Assembly (NCBI RefSeq): GCF_024752355.1
Contig: NZ_JANTHZ010000001.1
Coordinates: 868,001 to 932,000 of the forward strand
Source: Ancylobacter mangrovi
GTDB taxonomy: Bacteria; Pseudomonadota; Alphaproteobacteria; Rhizobiales; Xanthobacteraceae
Direction: 5' to 3'
DNA length: 64,000 bases
The notes under the pieces are model-generated. The model ran no database searches. It was given only the letters and a program-made list of their open reading frames with translations, and was not told the DNA's origin. Shown here one piece after another: positions 50,969 through 60,219 of this stretch. Every line of letters begins with the position of its first letter. The first letter of the stretch is position 1. A program made the position numbers and the translations under genes.

Positions 50969-52951
50969 ATGAGACCGTGCACGAGCCTCGGGGCCGCGGA
51001 TGCCGCCGGTGCGGAGTCCGCGGTGCCGGTCGAGATCGCCGGCCTCGCCGGGGGGCTCGACCCGGCGGACCTCGCCTATGCCATACGCCGCGCCGAGCGA
51101 CTGGGAATCGGCGCCGACGAGGTGCTGCTCGCCGCCGGCCTCGTCTCCGCCGACCGGCTCGCCGGGGCGGCGGCGCAGCGGCTCGGCCTGCGCTTCGAGC
51201 CGCTCGAGCCGGACGCCCGGCCGGGAGCGCTCTCAACCACGCCCGTCATCCCCCCGGTCGCCGATATCGGCGGGCTGATGCGCAGCGGCGTGCTGGCGGA
51301 CGGCACCGGCCGGCTCATCGTCGCCGCGCGCGGGCGCCGCCTGCGCGAACTCGCCGCGCGCCTCGCCGCCCGGGCCGAGCTGCGCAGGCAGATCGTCCTG
51401 ACCAGTCCGGAACGGCTCGCCGCCTTCGCCCGCCGGCGCTTCGGGCCCGAGCTCGGCCGGCTCGCCGCCTTCCGCCTGCTGCACACGCGGCCGAGCGAGT
51501 CGGCGGGCACGCTCGGTGCCTCGCGGCTGGTCATGGCGGGGATCGGCCTGCTGCTCGCGTTGCTGCCGTTCCTGATGCGCGTCGCCCCCGCGCCGTTCAT
51601 GCTGCCGGTCGCGGTGCTGCTGGCCGCGCTGCTGCTCGGCTGGTGCGGGCTGCGCCTCGCCGCCTGCACCATGGAGCCCGAGCCCGAGCCGCCGCCGCTG
51701 CGCTCGGACCGGTTGCTGCCCCATTACAGCCTGATCGTGCCGCTCTACCGCGAGGCGCGGGTGGTGCCGCAGCTCGTCGAGGCGCTCGACGCCATCGACT
51801 ACCCGCGCGAGAAGCTGCAGATCCTGATGGTGATCGAGCCCGACGACGCCGAGACCACCGCCGCCATCGTCCGCCATGCGCTCAGGCCCGGCTTCGAGAT
51901 CGTGGTGGCGCCGGAGGCCGGGCCGAAGACCAAGCCGAAGGCGCTGAACGCGGCCCTGCCCTTCGCCCATGGCAGCGTGATCGGCATCTTCGACGCCGAG
52001 GACGTACCCGACCCGCTTCAACCGCGCCGGGTCTGCGCCGTGCTGCAGGGCGCGCGCGGGCGCTCGGTCGGCTGCGTGCAGGCGCGCCTCGCCATCGACA
52101 ACATGGCCGATAGCTGGATCACCCGGCAGTTCGCCGCCGAATATGCCGGCCATTTCGACGTCGTGCTGCCGATGCTCGGCCTGTGCGGCCTGCCGGTGCC
52201 GCTTGGCGGCACCTCCAACCATTTCCGCCGCGAGGTGCTGGAGCGGCTCGGCGCCTGGGACCCGTGCAACGTCACCGAGGACGCCGATCTCGGCGTCCGG
52301 CTGGCGCGCGCGGGCTGGCGCACCGCCGTCATCGGCTCGACCACCGACGAGGAGGCCCCGCGCGCGGCCCGCCCATGGCTGCTCCAGCGTACCCGCTGGT
52401 ACAAGGGCTGGATGCAGACCCTGCTGGTGCATGGGCGCCATCCGCGCCGGCTCGCCCGCGAGACCGGCTGGGGCGGCGCGCTGGCGCTGCTGTTCCTGCT
52501 CGGCGGCGGGGTGGCGGCGGCGCTGATGCACCCGTTCTTCGCCATCGCGCTCCTCGCCGGCTGGCTCGCCGGCCAGCCCGCCCCGGCCGGCACGGCCGCC
52601 GCGGCGCTGGAGGGCATCGGCGTCGCGGTACTGGTGCTTGGCTATGCGAGCACGCTGCTGTGCACCGTGGTCGGCATGCGCCGGCGCGGCCTGCCGGGCC
52701 TCGCGCGGGTGGTGCCGCTGATCCCGGCCTACTGGCTGATGATGTCGCTCGCCGCCTGGCGTGCGCTGGCCCAGCTCATCGTCGCCCCGCACTACTGGGA
52801 GAAGACCGACCACGGGCTGGCGCGCACCTCGCGCCGGCGCCTGCGCATGGCGCTCGCCGTGAAAGCGGGGTCGGGGTCGGGGCCTTCCGGGCGTCCTAGA
52901 GGTAGCGGCGCAGCTCGGCGGCCGCGTCCTGCGGCGAGCGCTTCAGATTGA
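50969..52951 (+). CDS. Membrane glycosyltransferase family 2 with T2SS-ATPase-like N-terminal domain
   Basis: A 660-residue protein. Residues about 40-165 resemble the MshEN/GspE N-terminal domain (LGIGADEVLLAAGLVSADRLAG). Two helices follow near 180-235 (GIGLLLALLPFLMRVAPAPF). The GT2 domain starts at YSLIVPLYREARVVPQLVEALDAIDYP, with the DxD-type IFDAEDVPDP at about 340-347, the catalytic TEDADLG at 436-442 and the processive QRTRWYKGW at about 473-481, then three to four C-terminal helices. This is the cellulose-synthase-like layout, so an exported polysaccharide or glycolipid is likely. The last 56 bases overlap the SCO gene on the other strand. The ATG at 50969 lacks a strong ribosome-binding site. 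Confidence 0.88.
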   Translation: MRPCTSLGAADAAGAESAVPVEIAGLAGGLDPADLAYAIRRAERLGIGADEVLLAAGLVSADRLAGAAAQRLGLRFEPLEPDARPGALSTTPVIPPVADIGGLMRSGVLADGTGRLIVAARGRRLRELAARLAARAELRRQIVLTSPERLAAFARRRFGPELGRLAAFRLLHTRPSESAGTLGASRLVMAGIGLLLALLPFLMRVAPAPFMLPVAVLLAALLLGWCGLRLAACTMEPEPEPPPLRSDRLLPHYSLIVPLYREARVVPQLVEALDAIDYPREKLQILMVIEPDDAETTAAIVRHALRPGFEIVVAPEAGPKTKPKALNAALPFAHGSVIGIFDAEDVPDPLQPRRVCAVLQGARGRSVGCVQARLAIDNMADSWITRQFAAEYAGHFDVVLPMLGLCGLPVPLGGTSNHFRREVLERLGAWDPCNVTEDADLGVRLARAGWRTAVIGSTTDEEAPRAARPWLLQRTRWYKGWMQTLLVHGRHPRRLARETGWGGALALLFLLGGGVAAALMHPFFAIALLAGWLAGQPAPAGTAAAALEGIGVAVLVLGYASTLLCTVVGMRRRGLPGLARVVPLIPAYWLMMSLAAWRALAQLIVAPHYWEKTDHGLARTSRRRLRMALAVKAGSGSGPSGRPRGSGAARRPRPAASASD

Positions 52952-53486
52952 ACGGGGCGATGAACTCGCCGTCCTTGCCCATCAGGTAGACGATGGCGGT
53001 GTGGTCCATCGTGTAGTCGCCGTCCTGGGTCGGGACCTTCTTGTAGTAGACCCGGTAGGCCTTGGTGACGGCGGCGATCTGCTCGGGCGTGCCCGACAGG
53101 CCCTGAATGCTGGGGTGGAAGCTGCCGAGATAGGACTTCATCACCTCCGGCGTGTCGCGCTCGGGGTCGACGGTGATGAACAGGCCGTTGATCTTGCGCG
53201 CGTCCTCGCCCAGCGCGTCGAACACCTGGGACATCTCGAACAGCGTGGTCGGGCAGATGTCCGGGCAATGGGTGAAGCCGAAGAACACCAGCATCGGCTC
53301 GCCCAGATAGCTCTCCTGCGTCACCTTCTGCCCGTCCTCGTCCACCAGCTCGAACGGGCCGCCGATCGTGGTCTGCGCGGCGACGGTGCTGTTCGAGTTC
53401 GGCAGCAGGGCGAGCGTGCCGGCGACGACCGCGGCCGCTCCGATCACGAAGGCGACAAGGAGAATGAGGACACGGCGATGCGACAT
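52896..53486 (-). CDS. SCO family copper chaperone
   Basis: A 196-residue membrane-anchored protein with an N-terminal helix (RVLILLVAFVIGAAAVVAGTLALL) and a periplasmic thioredoxin-like domain. The copper ligands are intact: both cysteines in FTHCPDICPTTLFEM (about 74-88) and the histidine in YTMDHTAIVYL. SCO proteins deliver copper to or reduce the CuA site of oxidase subunit II, so it probably serves the aa3 oxidase encoded at 25-31 kb. The ATG at 53484-53486 is separated by 82 bases from a small upstream gene. Its 3' end overlaps the glycosyltransferase gene tail to tail. Confidence 0.95.
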   Translation of the reverse strand: MSHRRVLILLVAFVIGAAAVVAGTLALLPNSNSTVAAQTTIGGPFELVDEDGQKVTQESYLGEPMLVFFGFTHCPDICPTTLFEMSQVFDALGEDARKINGLFITVDPERDTPEVMKSYLGSFHPSIQGLSGTPEQIAAVTKAYRVYYKKVPTQDGDYTMDHTAIVYLMGKDGEFIAPFNLKRSPQDAAAELRRYL

Positions 53487-53568
53487 GAGGCGGCCTGCGT
53501 GGAGCGTGGGCGCGCGTCGCGCCCGTGGGGTACGGCGCCGGGCGGCACCAGCGAAGATGCCTTCGCCT

Positions 53569-53835
53569 TCAGATGCAATAGGCGAAGCCTGCCGCCATCA
53601 AGTCGAAGAAAACGGCGGCACCGTGACGGGCCCACAGGCCAATCGCCGCACCCAGCAATACCAGCCCGGCGGCGGCCAACAGCCAGGTCGCGGCCCGGCG
53701 CGGCACGTCATCGCGCCAGCGCGCCCGCCGGCCTGCGCCCGGCGCGGCAGCACCGTGCGCGGTGCGCGGCGAAGTTCGGTCCACCGGCTGTGCGAGAGGC
53801 TGCGCGGAGGGCCGTCCGAAGGGCGGTGCGGGCAT
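53569..53835 (-). CDS. Small single-span membrane protein, unknown function
   Basis: An 88-residue protein with a Pro/Arg/Ala-rich N-terminal half and a C-terminal membrane helix (AATWLLAAAGLVLLGAAIGLW) followed by the amphipathic tail GAAVFFDLMAAGFAYCI. Short proteins with this ending occur upstream of SCO-type genes in related bacteria, as far as I recall, but no function is known. The ATG at 53833-53835 follows GGGAGAAACCG. It is probably cotranscribed with the SCO gene 82 bases downstream. Confidence 0.65.
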   Translation of the reverse strand: MPAPPFGRPSAQPLAQPVDRTSPRTAHGAAAPGAGRRARWRDDVPRRAATWLLAAAGLVLLGAAIGLWARHGAAVFFDLMAAGFAYCI

Positions 53836-54004
53836 CGGTTTCTCCCGGGCGCGTGCTCAGTTTATGTAAACCTTGCCTGCGCAAACTCAAACCCGGCCGC
53901 GCGGTCAGCTTGCTCTAACGGCAAAATAGTATTGAAATGCCACCAAACTCGGTATGTGAGGTCGGGTCTATATTGACTTATCAAGTGTCTCGGCGCCCGG
54001 TGGG

Positions 54005-56182
54005 ATGGTTCGAGATGGGGCGATCGGGCGGGCCCTTTTGACCATGATTGAAGCCGGACGTTCAAACAGGTCGGATTCGGTCCGTTCACCTTCCGGCACG
54101 CGTCCCGGTGCCGAGGTGACAGGTCACCTGTTGTCCGCGCTCGAGTCGCTCAAGGACGGCTTCGCCCTGTTCGACCCCGAGGACCGCATGGTCCTCCACA
54201 ACCGCCGCTTCATCGAGATCTTCCCGTTTCTGGAAACGCTCGGAGACCTGCACGGGCTCACCTTCACCGCCCTCGCCTCGGTGCCCTCGGGCGAGTGGAG
54301 CTGGGTCGACAGCCCCGAGGACTACGTCGCCGAGCGCATGCGCCGGCACCACGCCGCCACCGGCGAGCCTTTCAACATCCCGCTCGAGAACGGCGGCTGG
54401 GCCCAGGTCCGCGAATACCGCACGCCGGACGGCTGGATCGTCGCCACCTGGACCGACATCAGCGCCCTGAAATCGGACGAGAAGAAGCTGCTCGACGCCA
54501 TAGACAGCCTCGGCGAGGGCTTCGTGCTGCTCGACGCCGGCGACCGGATCCTGCTCGCCAACAGCCACATGCGCGAGATGTTCGCCGCCGCCGGCGTGTC
54601 GCTGCGCTCCGGCCGGGCGCTGCACGAGGTGCTCGAGGAGGCGGAGCGCGGCGGCTTCTTCGCCGAGGACATTCCCGCGGACTTCGTCGCCTCGCTGATG
54701 GCGGAGCTGCGCGAGGTGCCCGCGCGCCGGGTCGAGATCCCGCTGCGCAACGGCGGCTGGATGCTGGTCAGCCACAGCCATACCGACGACGGCCACACGG
54801 TCGGCGTGTGGACCGAGCTCACCACCCAGAAGAAGCGCGAGGCCGAGCTGATCGTCATGCGCGAGCAGCTTCGCCAGCAGACCGAGGCGCTCGCCGAGTT
54901 CGCCAGCCTGATCGCCCGCCACGCCCGCCACGACCTGCTGACCGGGCTGCCGAACCGCTTCGCGCTGGAGGAGCGGCTCGGCCAGCTCCTGCGCGACCGC
55001 GACCCGCGCGAGATCTGGCTCGCCTTCATCGACCTCGACCATTTCAAGGGCATCAACGACGCGGTCGGCTACGCCGCTGCCGATGAACTGCTGCGCGAGG
55101 TCGGGCAGTTCCTGCGCGGGCAGGTGCGCGGCGACGACATGGTGGCGCGGCTCGGCGGCGACGAGTTCGCGCTCATCCTCACCGGGCTCGACGAATCCGA
55201 GGTGCTGCGCATCGCCCGCCGCCTCAACAGCGCCACCCATGGCCGCTCCTTCATGGCGGGGGGCCGCAGCTTCGCGGTGGGGCTGAGCATCGGCCTCGCC
55301 CACAGCACCCCGGCCCTCGCCACGCCTTCGAGCCTGCTCGCGGCGGCCGACACCGCCTGCTACGTCGCCAAGGATGCCGGCCGCGACCGCGTGCAGGTCT
55401 ACGATCTTGGCGACCCGAAGGTGAACGTCACCCAGCAGCGGCTGAGCTGGGCCGAGCGGATCCAGCTCGGGCTCGAGCTCGACCGCTTCTCGCTGCACCT
55501 CCAGGCGATTGTCGACGACCACCGCAACGTGCTCGGCTACGAGGCGCTGATCCGCCTGATCGACGAGGACGGCGCCTCCTGCGGCCCGGGCCAGTTCCTG
55601 CCGGCGGCGCGGCGGCTGGGGCTGATGGGCCGGATCGACGCCTGGGTGCTGCGCCACGCCACCGACCTCGCGCTGCGCCTCATCAGCCGCGGCGCGCAGC
55701 AGTACATCTCGGTCAATGTCGGCGCCAACTCGCTCGCCGACCTCGCCTTCCAGCGCAATCTGATCGACCTCCTGGAGATGTATCCCGGCGTCGAGCAGGC
55801 GCTGAGGATGGAGATCACCGAGACCGAGGAAATCGACGACATCGGCCAGATCAGCGCCTTCCTGAGCGATCTCAGGTCGCGCGGCCTGCACATCTATCTC
55901 GACGATTTCGGCAATGGCTACAATTCGTTCGAGGCGCTGAAGCGGCTGCCGGTCGACGGCATCAAGATCGACTGGACGGTGACGCGCGACCTGCTCCAGG
56001 ACCCGATCGACGAGGCGCTGATGCGCGCCGCCATCTCGATCGCGCGCTCGCTCAAGCTCGAGCTGGTCGCCGAGGGGGTCGAGCAGGAGGTGCAGCTCGC
56101 CAAGCTGCGCGAGCTCGGCGCGTTCCGCTATCAGGGCTTCTTCTTCCACCGCCCGGCCGAAGCCGAGGCCGTGCTGAGCTGA
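54005..56182 (+). CDS. PAS-GGDEF-EAL cyclic-di-GMP turnover protein
   Basis: A 725-residue cytoplasmic signalling protein with no transmembrane helix. Two PAS-like repeats come first (SLKDGFALFDPEDRMVLHNR and SLGEGFVLLDAGDRILLANS). The diguanylate cyclase domain has an intact GGDEF at 384-388 and the inhibitory I-site RGDD five residues before it. The EAL phosphodiesterase domain has GYEALIRL at about 512-519, the metal-binding DDFGNGY at 633-639, IKIDW and AEGVEQE. Both activities therefore look possible. The ATG at 54005 is poorly marked. It stands alone, separated from the ABC operon by 38 bases and convergent with it. Confidence 0.93.
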   Translation: MVRDGAIGRALLTMIEAGRSNRSDSVRSPSGTRPGAEVTGHLLSALESLKDGFALFDPEDRMVLHNRRFIEIFPFLETLGDLHGLTFTALASVPSGEWSWVDSPEDYVAERMRRHHAATGEPFNIPLENGGWAQVREYRTPDGWIVATWTDISALKSDEKKLLDAIDSLGEGFVLLDAGDRILLANSHMREMFAAAGVSLRSGRALHEVLEEAERGGFFAEDIPADFVASLMAELREVPARRVEIPLRNGGWMLVSHSHTDDGHTVGVWTELTTQKKREAELIVMREQLRQQTEALAEFASLIARHARHDLLTGLPNRFALEERLGQLLRDRDPREIWLAFIDLDHFKGINDAVGYAAADELLREVGQFLRGQVRGDDMVARLGGDEFALILTGLDESEVLRIARRLNSATHGRSFMAGGRSFAVGLSIGLAHSTPALATPSSLLAAADTACYVAKDAGRDRVQVYDLGDPKVNVTQQRLSWAERIQLGLELDRFSLHLQAIVDDHRNVLGYEALIRLIDEDGASCGPGQFLPAARRLGLMGRIDAWVLRHATDLALRLISRGAQQYISVNVGANSLADLAFQRNLIDLLEMYPGVEQALRMEITETEEIDDIGQISAFLSDLRSRGLHIYLDDFGNGYNSFEALKRLPVDGIKIDWTVTRDLLQDPIDEALMRAAISIARSLKLELVAEGVEQEVQLAKLRELGAFRYQGFFFHRPAEAEAVLS

Positions 56183-56220
56183 GCCAGCCGAACCCGGGTT
56201 GGTCGGGCCGGCCCAGCGCC

Positions 56221-57342
56221 TCAGCCCTCGCCGAGCAGCACCGCCTGGCCGAGGTCGATCGTGAGCGTGATCGGCGCGCCGACCGGCGCCTCGGCCATGA
56301 TCTCGGCGCCCGTCACCCGCGTCTCCACCAGCCCGATCCCCTCCACTGTCACCCGGGTGATGGTGTGCGAGCCCTGGTAGACATGGGCCGCCACCACGCC
56401 GCTGATCCGGTTCGCGCCCTCGCCGGCCTGCGCATCGCCGGCCTGCGTGCCCGCGGGCTGCACGTGCTCGGGGCGCAGGAAGGCGCGCACCTCGGTGCCG
56501 TGGCCGAAGCGCCATTCCGGCCGCGCCGGCGCGGTCAGCCGGCCGATGCCCGGCAGCACCAGCGCCGCCTCGCCGCCGGATATCTCGTAGCGCCCCGCCG
56601 GCAGGGCGTTGATCTCGCCGATGAAGGAGGCGACGAAGCCGTTGGCGGGCGTGCGGTAGAGCTCGATCGGCGGCGCCACCTGCTGCACCTCGCCGCGGTT
56701 CATCACCACGATGCGGTCGGAGAGGCTGAGCGCCTCGCCCTGGTCGTGGGTGACGAAGATGGTGGTCAGCCCGGTCTTGCGGTGCAGGTCCGACAGCTCG
56801 ACCTGCATCTGCGCGCGCAGGTTCTTGTCGAGCGCGGAGAGCGGCTCGTCGAGCAGCAGCACCTTGGGGCGGATGACGATGGCGCGGGCCAGCGCCACGC
56901 GCTGCTGCTGGCCGCCGGAGAGCTGTCGCACCCGGCGCTCCTCCATCCCGCCGAGCTTCATCATCTCGATCACGCGCCGCACCTCGGCGTCGATCTCGGC
57001 CTTCGACAGCTTGCGCATGCGCAGGCCGAAGGCGACGTTGTCGTAGACGTTCATGTGCGGGAACAGGGCGTAGCTCTGGAACACCATGCCGATGTCGCGG
57101 CGATAGGGCTCCACCTGCGTCACGTCGGCGCCGTCGACGATGATCTTGCCGGCGGTCGGGTCGACGAAGCCGGCGATCATGCCGAGCAGGGTCGACTTGC
57201 CGCAGCCTGACGGGCCGAGCAGCGTGACGAACTCGCCCCGGCCGACGGTGAGCGAGACGTCGGCGACGCCCACCGCACTGCCATAGTCCTTGCGGACGCG
57301 CACGATCTCGACGGCGGGATCGGCGGGGTTGCTCGGGTTCAT
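56221..57342 (-). CDS. ABC transporter ATP-binding protein (PotA-like)
   Basis: A 373-residue ATPase. Walker A is LGPSGCGKSTLLGMIAGF (about 38-55), the Q-loop VFQSYALFPHMNV, the signature LSGGQQQRVALARAIVIRP, Walker B VLLLDEPLSALDKNLR and the switch histidine FVTHDQGEA; a TOBE-type C-terminal domain follows. The layout fits the spermidine/putrescine or iron/thiamin-type CUT1/POPT group. The ATG at 57340-57342 lies 70 bases after the permease stop. It powers the two upstream-encoded permeases. Confidence 0.92.
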   Translation of the reverse strand: MNPSNPADPAVEIVRVRKDYGSAVGVADVSLTVGRGEFVTLLGPSGCGKSTLLGMIAGFVDPTAGKIIVDGADVTQVEPYRRDIGMVFQSYALFPHMNVYDNVAFGLRMRKLSKAEIDAEVRRVIEMMKLGGMEERRVRQLSGGQQQRVALARAIVIRPKVLLLDEPLSALDKNLRAQMQVELSDLHRKTGLTTIFVTHDQGEALSLSDRIVVMNRGEVQQVAPPIELYRTPANGFVASFIGEINALPAGRYEISGGEAALVLPGIGRLTAPARPEWRFGHGTEVRAFLRPEHVQPAGTQAGDAQAGEGANRISGVVAAHVYQGSHTITRVTVEGIGLVETRVTGAEIMAEAPVGAPITLTIDLGQAVLLGEG

Positions 57343-57412
57343 GCGTCAGCTCTCCGGCACGTCGTGATGGGCAGCGCGCCCGCCTTCCGGGGCGAACCCG
57401 GGGCGGACGGCG

Positions 57413-58204
57413 CTAGTGGGTGTCGATCGCCAGCACGCGCCGCAGCCCGAAGGCGCGGTCGGCGATGAACATGAGGAGGGTGGTGGCGATGATCAGCATC
57501 GCCGAGATCGCCGACACGGTCGGGTCGGCATATTCGCGGATGTAGTTGTACATGGCGACCGGCAGGGTCTGGGTGCGGCTGCCGGTGACGTAGAGCGAGG
57601 CGGTGAACTCGGTGAAGGAGATCACCGCCGCGATCAGCCAGCCGCCCGCCATGCCGGGCAGCACCAGCGGCAGCTCGATCCGCGTCAGCACGTGGAAGGG
57701 CGAGGCGCCGAGATTGGCCGCCGCGCGGGAGAGGTCGCCGTCGACATTGGCGAGGCTGACATAGACCGCGCGCGTCACGAACGGCATCACCAGCACCATG
57801 TGCGCCAGCACCACCATCACATAGCCCTGCTGCAGCCGGAACGCGCCGCCGAGCAGCAGGAAGCCGAAGCCGAGCGTGAAGTGCGGGATGATGAGCGGAG
57901 ACCACAGCACCGCCTCCAGCACGCCGCGCCCGGCGAACTCGTAGCGGTTGACCAGCCAGGCGAAGGTCGAGCCGACGATGAGCGCCAGCGTCGAGGCGAA
58001 GCTGGTGACGACGATCCCGTTCCAGAAGGCGGTCTGGAAGTCGGGATAGGTCACCGCCTTCTGGTACCACTGGAACGAGATGCCCTCGGGCGGGAAGGCG
58101 AGGATCTCGGTCGGGTTGACCGAGGTCATCAGCACCACGATGGTCGGCAGCGTCATGTAGACGAGGATCGCCGTCACCAGGCTCCAGAAGGCGAAGACGC
58201 GCAT
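57413..58204 (-). CDS. ABC transporter permease (PotC-like)
   Basis: A 263-residue inner-membrane protein with six helices. The cytoplasmic coupling loop appears as SRAAANLGASPFHVLTRIELPLVLPG (core AAANLGASPFHVLTRIELP, about 170-188). It starts with a signal-anchor helix (FWSLVTAILVYMTLPTIVVL). Family members import polyamines, opines or similar compounds. The ATG at 58202-58204 lies 11 bases after the stop of the other permease, consistent with one transcript. Confidence 0.92.
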   Translation of the reverse strand: MRVFAFWSLVTAILVYMTLPTIVVLMTSVNPTEILAFPPEGISFQWYQKAVTYPDFQTAFWNGIVVTSFASTLALIVGSTFAWLVNRYEFAGRGVLEAVLWSPLIIPHFTLGFGFLLLGGAFRLQQGYVMVVLAHMVLVMPFVTRAVYVSLANVDGDLSRAAANLGASPFHVLTRIELPLVLPGMAGGWLIAAVISFTEFTASLYVTGSRTQTLPVAMYNYIREYADPTVSAISAMLIIATTLLMFIADRAFGLRRVLAIDTH

Positions 58205-58215
58205 CGCTCAACTCC

Positions 58216-59073
58216 TCAGTGGATCGCCAGGCGCTTCTCGAGGCGCCCGGTGGCCGACTTCATCAAGGCGAGGCTGCCGAGCGCGGCGACGAGCGCGATC
58301 AGGCTCAGCGTCGCCGCGAACGGCATGTTGAGCACGGAGAAGCCCTGCAGATAGGCGAGGTTGGAGATCATCAGCACCTTGCCGCCGCCGATCAGCTGCG
58401 GGGTCGAGAAGGCGCTCATGGTCCAGGCGAAGATCACCACCACGCCGGAGAGGATGCCGGGCATGGTCAGCGGCAGGGTGATGCGCCAGAACACGGCGGT
58501 CGGGCTGGCGCCGAGATTGGCGGCCGCCTTCTCGCAGTCGCGGTCGACATGGCTGATGGCGGTGGCGAGCAGGATGATCATCACCGGCATGGAGAACTGC
58601 ACCAGCGCCACCACCACGCCAAAGCGGGTGTACATGAGCTGGATCGGCATATCGATGATCGACAGCTTGCGCAGGATCGAGTTGACGAAGCCGTCCGCGC
58701 CCAGCGTCAGCATCCACGACAGGGTGCGCACGATCTCGCCGGTGAAGAGCGGGGTGATCGACAGCGAGATCAGCAGCGAGCGCACCCAGTCGCGCTTGGC
58801 CCGCACCAGCGCATAGGCGACCGGGTAGCTCAGCAGCAGCGAGAACACCGCGGTGAGCAGGCTGATGTAGAAGGTGTCGAGCAGCACCAGCCAGTAGATC
58901 GGCCGGTTGATGCGCACGAAATTCTCGAGGGTGAAGCCGCCCACGTCCAGCGAGCCGGGGATGAACTCCCGCACGCTGTACTGCAGCACCTCGAGGATGG
59001 CGGCGGCCAGGATCACGGCCGTCACCACCGCGGGCGCGAGAAAGGTGACGAAGAACGGGCGGCGTCGGGTCAT
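58216..59073 (-). CDS. ABC transporter permease (PotB-like)
   Basis: A 285-residue permease with six helices and the coupling loop EKAAANLGASPTAVFWRITLPLTMPG (core AAANLGASPTAVFWRITLP, about 201-219). The N-terminal helix is FFVTFLAPAVVTAVILAAAIL. It forms the heterodimeric channel with the downstream PotC-like permease. The ATG at 59071-59073 lies 66 bases beyond the binding-protein stop. Substrate as for the operon: unproven. Confidence 0.92.
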   Translation of the reverse strand: MTRRRPFFVTFLAPAVVTAVILAAAILEVLQYSVREFIPGSLDVGGFTLENFVRINRPIYWLVLLDTFYISLLTAVFSLLLSYPVAYALVRAKRDWVRSLLISLSITPLFTGEIVRTLSWMLTLGADGFVNSILRKLSIIDMPIQLMYTRFGVVVALVQFSMPVMIILLATAISHVDRDCEKAAANLGASPTAVFWRITLPLTMPGILSGVVVIFAWTMSAFSTPQLIGGGKVLMISNLAYLQGFSVLNMPFAATLSLIALVAALGSLALMKSATGRLEKRLAIH

Positions 59074-59139
59074 GTCACGTCTCTATCCGGCCCGGGCGCG
59101 GGGCGCCGGGCCGGACGGTTCTCCTGTTGGGCCTCAGGC

Positions 59140-60159
59140 TCAGTGCATCATGTTCTCGGTGAACCACACCTTCCACTGCGGCAGCAGGGTGGCATAGGTC
59201 TTGTCGTCGAGCACGATGGCTTCCTTCTCGATCTGCTCCTGGCTGGTGAAGATGCCGGGCAGCTTGGCGATTTCCGGATCGAGCTTGGCTTCCGGGCTCA
59301 TGGGCGAGCACTTGTGGAAGTTGCAGAGCTTGGCGAGCATTTCCGGCTCGAGGGCGATGTTCAGGAACTGCTCGGCCCAGTCCTTGTGCTTGGTGTTCTT
59401 GGCGATGCCCCACACGTCGACGCCCACCACCGCGCCTTCCTTCGGCACGTCGATCTCGACCGGCATGCCGAGCTTCTGCAGGTGGTAGCCGTTGATGTTG
59501 AGCAGCACCTGCACCGGGCTCTCGCCGGTGCGCATCAGGTTCTGGCTGGTGGCGTCCGACTGGTAGAAGGTCTTGATGTTCTTCTTCAGCTCCAGCAGCT
59601 TCGGCTTCACCTGGTCCCACTGCTCGGGCGTCACGCCGGCGAGCTTGGTGGCGGCGATGATGATGTGGCTCGGGTCGAAGTCCGGCAGCGCCAGCTTGCC
59701 CTTCACCTCGTCGCCCCACAGCGTGCTCCAGGAATCGATCTTGAAGCCCTTCGGCATCAGGTCGGTGCGGAAGGCGGGCGTGTAGACGTACACGTAGTCG
59801 GAGACCGTGTAGTCGGAGCGCTTCGCCATCGGGTAGAGCTTGGCGGCGTTGGGGATCTTCGACCAGTCGAGTTTCTCCATCAGCCCGTCGGCATGGTAGA
59901 GATAGCCCACCTGGCCGGTGGTGTTCACGAGGTCGGCCTCGGGATTGTCCTTCGCGACCTTGGCCTTGGCCAGCCGGTCGAGCGTACCGCCGGTGATGTA
60001 CTCGACCTCGACGCCGGTGCGCTTGGTGAATTCCTTGCCGACGATCTGGACGCCTTCCTTCCAGTTGCCGCCCCAGGTGCTGATGACCAGCTTATCCTGA
60101 GCCGACGCGCCGGTGGCCATCACGGCCAGGGCGCCCAGTGCGATGCACAGCTTCTTCAT
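59140..60159 (-). CDS. ABC transporter substrate-binding protein (PotD/opine type)
   Basis: A 339-residue periplasmic protein with a signal peptide (KKLCIALGALAVMATGASAQ, cleaved after ASA) and the family start KLVISTWGGNWKEGVQIVG. The segments ADLVNTTGQVGYLYHADGLMEKLDWSKIPN and GYHLQKLGMPVEIDVPKEGAVVGVDVWGIAKN are typical of SBP_bac_8 members near PotD. The Asp/Trp pattern of a true polyamine binder is not clear, so opines, amino-acid derivatives or other organic cations are open. The ATG at 60157-60159 follows GAGGTGGAACG. It follows the GhrA-like gene by 60 bases. Confidence 0.9.
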   Translation of the reverse strand: MKKLCIALGALAVMATGASAQDKLVISTWGGNWKEGVQIVGKEFTKRTGVEVEYITGGTLDRLAKAKVAKDNPEADLVNTTGQVGYLYHADGLMEKLDWSKIPNAAKLYPMAKRSDYTVSDYVYVYTPAFRTDLMPKGFKIDSWSTLWGDEVKGKLALPDFDPSHIIIAATKLAGVTPEQWDQVKPKLLELKKNIKTFYQSDATSQNLMRTGESPVQVLLNINGYHLQKLGMPVEIDVPKEGAVVGVDVWGIAKNTKHKDWAEQFLNIALEPEMLAKLCNFHKCSPMSPEAKLDPEIAKLPGIFTSQEQIEKEAIVLDDKTYATLLPQWKVWFTENMMH

Positions 60160-60219
60160 CGTTCCACCTCTTTATTTGGGACGGCTTCAGCCGCCCGGAT
60201 CTTCACGCGCCCGGCCGGC

